Origin: Mycolicibacillus parakoreensis
GTDB lineage: Bacteria; Actinomycetota; Actinomycetes; Mycobacteriales; Mycobacteriaceae
Reading direction: 5' to 3'
DNA length: 64,000 nt
Assembly: GCF_022370835.2 (NCBI RefSeq)
Contig: NZ_CP092365.1
Span: forward strand, 2,294,001-2,358,000
A model generated the notes under the pieces. It was not told the DNA's origin. It was given only the letters and a program-made list of their open reading frames with translations, and did no database searches. The position numbers and the translations under genes are program-made. The stretch's first letter is position 1. Every line of letters begins with the position of its first letter. This document shows positions 59,773-64,000 of the stretch, one piece after another.

Positions 59773-60954
59773 CTATCGGGGCAGCTCCACCTCGGCGGTA
59801 CAGCTCACCAGCATCTCGCCGTTCTGGTTGGTCAACCGCAACTTCACCCCCACCAGCGGTACCCCCCAACTCGACTCGTCGTGCTTGTCGATGATCTCGG
59901 CGTCGAAATAGGTGACATCGCCCTCAAACGCCGGCGAACGGAAGTCGGCTTTGGTGTGCCGGACCATGCCGTCGTTGCCGGCCCAGTAGGCCAGATAGTC
60001 GGTGCACCAGGCACCCATCGTCGCGCCGTAGCCGTAGGCCCGCGCCATCCCCACCTCGCTGGCCCGCTCGGCGTCGATGTGCCCGCGCGAGGGTCCGACA
60101 TAGAGACCGTCGCGTTTGCGTGGATCGATCATCGCGTCCTCTTCGTCGAACGCGAAGTCCTTGCCCCAGCCCGGATCCTGGTAGATCCAGGGATCATCGA
60201 CGCCCGGTGGGGCAACCCAGCCGAAGGTGCCCCAGATGTTGAACAGGAACGCCCGGTATTCGGTGGTGAAACTCGCGATGGAGTGCGGGCCGATCACTCG
60301 GCGCGGCAGGGCGTCGCCGACCTGCACCTCGTCGAAGTGCGGGGAGACCCCCAATCGGTTGGACTCCAGCCACTGCCGGCGCAGCCGGTCGATGCCGTCG
60401 AGTTCGTCCCGCGTCCAGCGTTTGACCTCGCCGAGCTGGTTTTCGAACATGCCGCGCCGAACCGCCTCGTCATAGAGGTAGCGGATCGCCGTCGACCGCT
60501 CACGGGCCACCAACGCGCCGTGCTGATTGGTGTGGACGGTGTCGCCGCGGGAGAACATCGTCGGTCCGGCGAACTTCGTCTCCGTCACCTTGTAATCGTG
60601 GAAGCGGCGCTCCTGAAACAGTTTGTCGCCCGGCCGCACCGGACATCCGTAGAACCACCACTCCTCCCCACCGAAGATCAGGTGGCTGTTGGGGATGTGG
60701 CCGACGCAGGCCGGAGCCGCACCGTGCCCGTAATCCAGCGCCACCGCGATCGACTGCGGGGCGATGATGCCGCCGTAGCGTGACTCCCGGGCGAACTGCT
60801 CATCCCAGTGCAACGGGTTGGGGTAGTCCATCGCCATCACCCAGCGGCGGATATCCGATGAGCTGCACGGATCCCACAGCTGACCGCCTCCGATCGGTTT
60901 GCCGACCCGATGGTCGACGTCGGACAGGTCGAGCCCGACACTGGTCTCTGTCAT
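59773..60954 (-). CDS. MaoC-like hydratase, double hotdog
   Basis: 393 residues from ATG 60954 with GGGAG upstream. N-terminal hotdog has RWVMAMDYPNPLHWDEQFA, with Asp and His in the MaoC hydratase arrangement (D...NP.H.D). The C-terminal hotdog has RAYGYGATMGAWCTDYLAYWAG. Resembles the MaoC/FAS1-type hydratases of fatty and steroid acyl-CoA catabolism that hydrate enoyl-CoA to 3R-hydroxyacyl-CoA. Coupled to both neighbours (12 bp and 2 bp). Confidence 0.82.
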   Translation of the reverse strand: MTETSVGLDLSDVDHRVGKPIGGGQLWDPCSSSDIRRWVMAMDYPNPLHWDEQFARESRYGGIIAPQSIAVALDYGHGAAPACVGHIPNSHLIFGGEEWWFYGCPVRPGDKLFQERRFHDYKVTETKFAGPTMFSRGDTVHTNQHGALVARERSTAIRYLYDEAVRRGMFENQLGEVKRWTRDELDGIDRLRRQWLESNRLGVSPHFDEVQVGDALPRRVIGPHSIASFTTEYRAFLFNIWGTFGWVAPPGVDDPWIYQDPGWGKDFAFDEEDAMIDPRKRDGLYVGPSRGHIDAERASEVGMARAYGYGATMGAWCTDYLAYWAGNDGMVRHTKADFRSPAFEGDVTYFDAEIIDKHDESSWGVPLVGVKLRLTNQNGEMLVSCTAEVELPR

Positions 60955-60966
60955 CACCACTCCCAA

Positions 60967-61959
60967 TCAACGATTGACGTCGACGACGATGCGTCCACGC
61001 ACCGCGCCGGTCATGAGTTGTTCCGCCGCGCCGATGGCCTCGGCCAGACCGATCTCGGCCGCGATCGACTGCAGCACTGCGGGATCCAGATCGCGGGCCA
61101 GCCGCTCCCAGGCGGCCAGCCGTGGCTGCTTCGGGGCCATCACGCTGTCGATCCCCAACAGTGAAACACCGCGAAGGATGAACGGGGCAACCGACGCGGG
61201 GAGATCCATGCCCTGCGCGAGCCCGCACGCTGCCACCGCGCCACCGTAGCGGGTCTGTGCACAGGCATTGGCCAGCGTGTGGCTGCCCGCGGTGTCGACG
61301 ACACCGGCCCACCGCTCCTTCTGCAGTGGTTTGCCCGCTTCGGCCAACTCCGCCCGGTCCAGGATCGTGGCCGCACCGAGACCCTGCAGATAGTCGGTCT
61401 CCGCGGTCTTCGCCGTCACGGCGGCGACATCGAATCCCGCCTTGGCCAGCAACGCGATCGCAACACTGCCGACCCCGCCGGTCGCCCCGGTCACCAGGAT
61501 CTCTCCCTGGTCAGGGCGCACCCCGGCTGCGAGCAGGGAGTCCACGCAGAGACTCGCGGTGTACCCGGCGGTACCGATGGCCATCGCCTGGTCGGCGGTG
61601 AACACCGACGGTAACGGCACCAGCCAGTCACCACGGACGCGGGCGCGCTGAGCCAGCCCGCCCCAGTGCGTCTCCCCCACACCCCAACCGTTGAGGACCA
61701 CGCGGTCACCCGGGGACCAGTCGGCGTGACGGCTTTCGGTCACCACCCCGGCCAGGTCGATACCGGGGACCATCGGGAATCTACGGACGACCGGCGAGCT
61801 GCCGGTGATCGCCAGGCCGTCTTTGTAGTTCAGGGTTGAGTACGCGACGTCGACGGTGACCATGCCCTCGGCATCGTCGGGCAGTCGTGTCTCCTCCATG
61901 TCGGTGAGCCGGACAGTCTGCCCGGAATCCCCTTTCTCGATCAAAACCGCTGAAAACAC
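60967..61959 (-). CDS. YhdH/AcuI-type quinone oxidoreductase (acryloyl-CoA reductase-like)
   Basis: 330 residues. Zinc-free [44 protein letters not shown] motif [12 protein letters not shown]. The YhdH/AcuI family reduces small enoyl-CoAs such as acryloyl-CoA and enones. 12 bp upstream of the MaoC gene. Could reduce an unsaturated intermediate or a reactive enone. Confidence 0.87.
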   Translation of the reverse strand: MFSAVLIEKGDSGQTVRLTDMEETRLPDDAEGMVTVDVAYSTLNYKDGLAITGSSPVVRRFPMVPGIDLAGVVTESRHADWSPGDRVVLNGWGVGETHWGGLAQRARVRGDWLVPLPSVFTADQAMAIGTAGYTASLCVDSLLAAGVRPDQGEILVTGATGGVGSVAIALLAKAGFDVAAVTAKTAETDYLQGLGAATILDRAELAEAGKPLQKERWAGVVDTAGSHTLANACAQTRYGGAVAACGLAQGMDLPASVAPFILRGVSLLGIDSVMAPKQPRLAAWERLARDLDPAVLQSIAAEIGLAEAIGAAEQLMTGAVRGRIVVDVNR

Positions 61960-61990
61960 CGGTATTCCACTCCTTTACGGTTGTCCGACG

Positions 61991-63427
61991 TCACTGAGCA
62001 GCGCCCTCGGGGGTGTGCCCCAGGGTGCTCTTGGTCTCCAGATACTCCTCGAAGCCGGCCTGACTCCACTCCCGTCCGTTGCCGCTGCGCTTGTACCCGC
62101 CGAACGGTGCATTGAGGTCGAAAGCATGGTTGATCGTCACCCAGCCGGCGCGGATCCTGCGGGCCACCGCGCGGGCCTGGTCCAGGTCGGCCCCCGAAAC
62201 GTAACCGGCCAGGCCATACTCGGTGTCGTTGGCGATCTCGATCGCTTCCTCGATGTCGTCGTAGCCGAGTATGCACAGCACCGGTCCGAAGATCTCCTCA
62301 CGGGCGATCGTCATGTCGTTGATGACGTCGGCGAAGACGGTCGGTTTGACGTAGTAGCCACGATCCAGCCCGTCCGGACGGCCGGCGCCGCCGGCCACGA
62401 CGGTCGCACCGTCGTCGATGCCGCTGGCGATCAGCCGCTGCACCCGGTCGAACTGAGCACGCGACGCCACGGGCCCGATCGCCTTCGGGTCGTCGAGGTC
62501 GCCCACCGACACCCCGTCGGCGATCTCGTGGGCGATGCCGATCGCCTCGGCCATCCGCGAATTCGGCACCAGCATCCGAGACGGAGCGTTACAGCTCTGA
62601 CCGGAGTTGGGCATCATGTAGGTCACGCCGGCGCGGACGCTGTCGGCGAAGGCGGCATCGTCGAGCACGATGTTGGGGCTTTTGCCCCCCAGTTCCTGGG
62701 TGACCCGCTTCACCGTCGGGGCGGCGTTGACGGCCACGTCGACTCCGGCGCGCGTCGACCCGGTGAACGACACCATGTCGATGCCGGGATGGCGGGACAG
62801 CGCGGTGCCGACCCCGGGGCCGTCCCCGTTGACCAGGTTGACCACACCGGCGGGCACGCCGGCGGCGTCCAGGACTTCGGTGAAGACGCACGGCGAGAAC
62901 GGTGCCACCTCGGAGGGTTTCAAAATCATCGTGCAGCCGGTCGCCAGCGCCGGGAACACCTTGACGGCGATCTGGTTGAGCGGCCAGTTCCACGGGGTGA
63001 TCAGCCCGCACACCCCGATCGGCTCCTTGGCGATCAGGGTCTCGCCCACGCGCTCCTCGAAGGCGAAACTGTTGAGCACCTCGATCGCGGTGGTCAGATG
63101 ACCGAGCGGGAGCTGGATATGCGGGCCCGCCGCCAGCGCCGGGGGCGCCCCGATCTCCGCGCTGACCGCCTCGGCGAGGTCGCCGGAGCGCCGCTGGTAT
63201 TCGGCGAGGATCGCCTGCAGCAACTCCAGGCGCTCACCACGGGTGGACTGCGACCAGCCGGTGAACGCGCGACGTGCTGCGTCGACCGCGCGGTCGACGT
63301 CGGCGTCGCCGCCCAGCGAGATCCGGCCGCTGACCTCCTCGGTGGCGGGGTTCTCCACGTCGAACGCACGCGGCTGGACCGGATCGACCCACTGACCGTC
63401 GATGTAGAACTTCAGATACTCGCGCAT
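61991..63427 (-). CDS. NAD(P)-dependent aldehyde dehydrogenase
   Basis: 478 residues from ATG 63427, preceded by AAGGAG; an ORF start at 63478 lies before this. ITPWNWPLNQIAVKV NAD site, QELGGKSPN with Glu, NSGQSCNAPSR with Cys279, and APFGGYKRSGNGRE. Second aldehyde dehydrogenase of the island. 31 bp upstream of the AcuI-like gene. Confidence 0.9.
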   Translation of the reverse strand: MREYLKFYIDGQWVDPVQPRAFDVENPATEEVSGRISLGGDADVDRAVDAARRAFTGWSQSTRGERLELLQAILAEYQRRSGDLAEAVSAEIGAPPALAAGPHIQLPLGHLTTAIEVLNSFAFEERVGETLIAKEPIGVCGLITPWNWPLNQIAVKVFPALATGCTMILKPSEVAPFSPCVFTEVLDAAGVPAGVVNLVNGDGPGVGTALSRHPGIDMVSFTGSTRAGVDVAVNAAPTVKRVTQELGGKSPNIVLDDAAFADSVRAGVTYMMPNSGQSCNAPSRMLVPNSRMAEAIGIAHEIADGVSVGDLDDPKAIGPVASRAQFDRVQRLIASGIDDGATVVAGGAGRPDGLDRGYYVKPTVFADVINDMTIAREEIFGPVLCILGYDDIEEAIEIANDTEYGLAGYVSGADLDQARAVARRIRAGWVTINHAFDLNAPFGGYKRSGNGREWSQAGFEEYLETKSTLGHTPEGAAQ

Positions 63428-63499
63428 CACCAACTCCTTCAGCTGCTGTAGTGCCGATCGGTGCCCTGCACACCGCATCGCCGACGAGGACCGCCCGCC

Positions 63500-64000
63500 C
63501 TAGTGACCGCCCACCCCCTCGCTGACCGACCGGGCGAGGGCGAAGCTGTGGCGGATGTGCTCCCCGTGGCCGTCGGGAACGGGCGGGAACCGCACCGCCG
63601 CCGACATGTCGCGGATCTCCTCGAGGTGCGCGCCGATTTCCTCGACCGTCCAGGACGACCGGACGGCGCCGCGGCTCTCGACGGTGACCGCACGGGCGAC
63701 GCGGCCGGCGAGCGCGATGAAGACCTCCCCGCTCACCGAACACGATTCGTGCGCGAGCCATCCCACCACGGGCGCGACATGGTCGGGCTCCATCGGCGGA
63801 TAGCCGGAGACGTCGAGGCCCTCGGCCATACGCGTCACCGCCGCCGGCACGATCACGTTGCATCGGACACCGTGGGATGCGCCCTCCAGTGCGGCGACGT
63901 TGCTCAAACCGATCACACCGGATTTGGCGGCGGCATAGTTGGCCACCTCGTGATTGCCGTAGATCCCGCCGATCGACGACGTCAACACGATTCGTCCATA
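63500..64000 (-). CDS. SDR-family oxidoreductase, C-terminal part (runs off the window)
   Basis: 166 codons visible; the N-terminus lies beyond base 64000. VLTSSIGGIYGNHEVANYAAAKSGV contains the catalytic Ser, Tyr (NYAAAK) and Lys, as in the dehydrogenase part of MFE-2/HSD17B4-type SDRs. The segment after LDVSGYPPMEPDHVAPVVGWLAHESCSVSGEVF includes the usual C-terminal strand, then a tail of about 65 residues. Likely a 3-hydroxyacyl-CoA dehydrogenase, which would follow the MaoC hydratase step. Confidence 0.82.
   Translation of the reverse strand, partial: YGRIVLTSSIGGIYGNHEVANYAAAKSGVIGLSNVAALEGASHGVRCNVIVPAAVTRMAEGLDVSGYPPMEPDHVAPVVGWLAHESCSVSGEVFIALAGRVARAVTVESRGAVRSSWTVEEIGAHLEEIRDMSAAVRFPPVPDGHGEHIRHSFALARSVSEGVGGH

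Overview
This window reads as chromosome of a high-GC actinomycete, most likely a fast-growing mycobacterium (Mycolicibacterium type). The reasons are an mce operon with mycobacterial gene order, many GTG/TTG starts, tightly overlapped operons (ATGA, GTGA, TGATG junctions), a mycofactocin-type SDR, [3Fe-4S] ferredoxin/P450 pairs, paired FadE-like acyl-CoA dehydrogenases and a chromosomal erm methyltransferase. I see no tRNA, rRNA, CRISPR array, insertion sequence or phage gene. Almost the whole window is one catabolic island for a lipid-like, probably alicyclic or polycyclic (terpenoid- or steroid-like) carboxylic acid. The actual substrate cannot be read from the sequence.

Layout. 1-4980 (-): mceA-B-C-D-E(partial), an uptake system without yrbE permease genes next to mceA, preceded by a possible 34-codon ORF. 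5225-9444 (+): two SDRs, ferredoxin, P450, 2-oxoglutarate dioxygenase. 9441-12376 (-): nitroreductase and a FadE pair. 12621-16205 (+): two ACMSD-type amidohydrolases, Rieske ferredoxin, alpha/beta hydrolase. 16767-21707 (+): DUF35-thiolase fusion, hydrolase, beta-hydroxyacid dehydrogenase, second P450 plus ferredoxin. 21731-23564 (-): third P450 with ferredoxin and a DUF1330 protein. 23704-30582 (-): beta-oxidation set (two ACADs, thiolase, crotonase, CoA-transferase, amidohydrolase). 30852-36551 (+): CMD protein, Rieske oxygenase, small partner, amidohydrolase, SnoaL protein, FadE pair. 36556-42014: ACAD (-), TetR (+), erm with a leader/attenuator (+), fused double CoA-transferase (-). 42183-47508: aldehyde dehydrogenase (+), decayed dehydrogenase pseudogene (-), alcohol dehydrogenase, tautomerase and Baeyer-Villiger-type monooxygenase (-), with a divergent TetR at 47584 (+). 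48240-56081 (-): hydrolase, cyclase, SDR, MeaB GTPase, crotonase, FadE pair, CoA ligase. 56124-58053 (+): KshB-like reductase and SDR. 58073-64000 (-): CoA ligase, MaoC hydratase, AcuI-like reductase, aldehyde dehydrogenase, SDR (partial).

The main observation is a 15-bp palindrome, GAGAAT-N3-ATTCTC or close variants, at ten places. All are in intergenic promoter regions of nearly every operon (5000, 5166, 12406, 12506, 23595, 30818, 37788, 42147, 51007, 56105). Three copies are perfect and several overlap a recognisable -10 or -35. This makes the island a single regulon. The best candidate repressor is the TetR protein at 37917, which lies beside one of the sites. The Rieske oxygenase (30852 operon) and its likely reductase (56124), 25 kb apart, each carry a perfect site.

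How the genes may work together (inference): Mce proteins import the lipid; P450s, the 2OG dioxygenase, the BVMO and the Rieske system oxygenate it; SDRs and alcohol/aldehyde dehydrogenases oxidise the alcohols; CoA ligases and CoA-transferases activate the acids; heteromeric FadE pairs, hydratases and thiolase/aldolase shorten the chain; hydrolases, the cyclase-family protein and the tautomerase act on ring-opening products. A MeaB GTPase suggests a B12-dependent acyl-CoA mutase outside the window. A second regulatory unit is the TetR/BVMO divergon at 47.5 kb with its own operator type.
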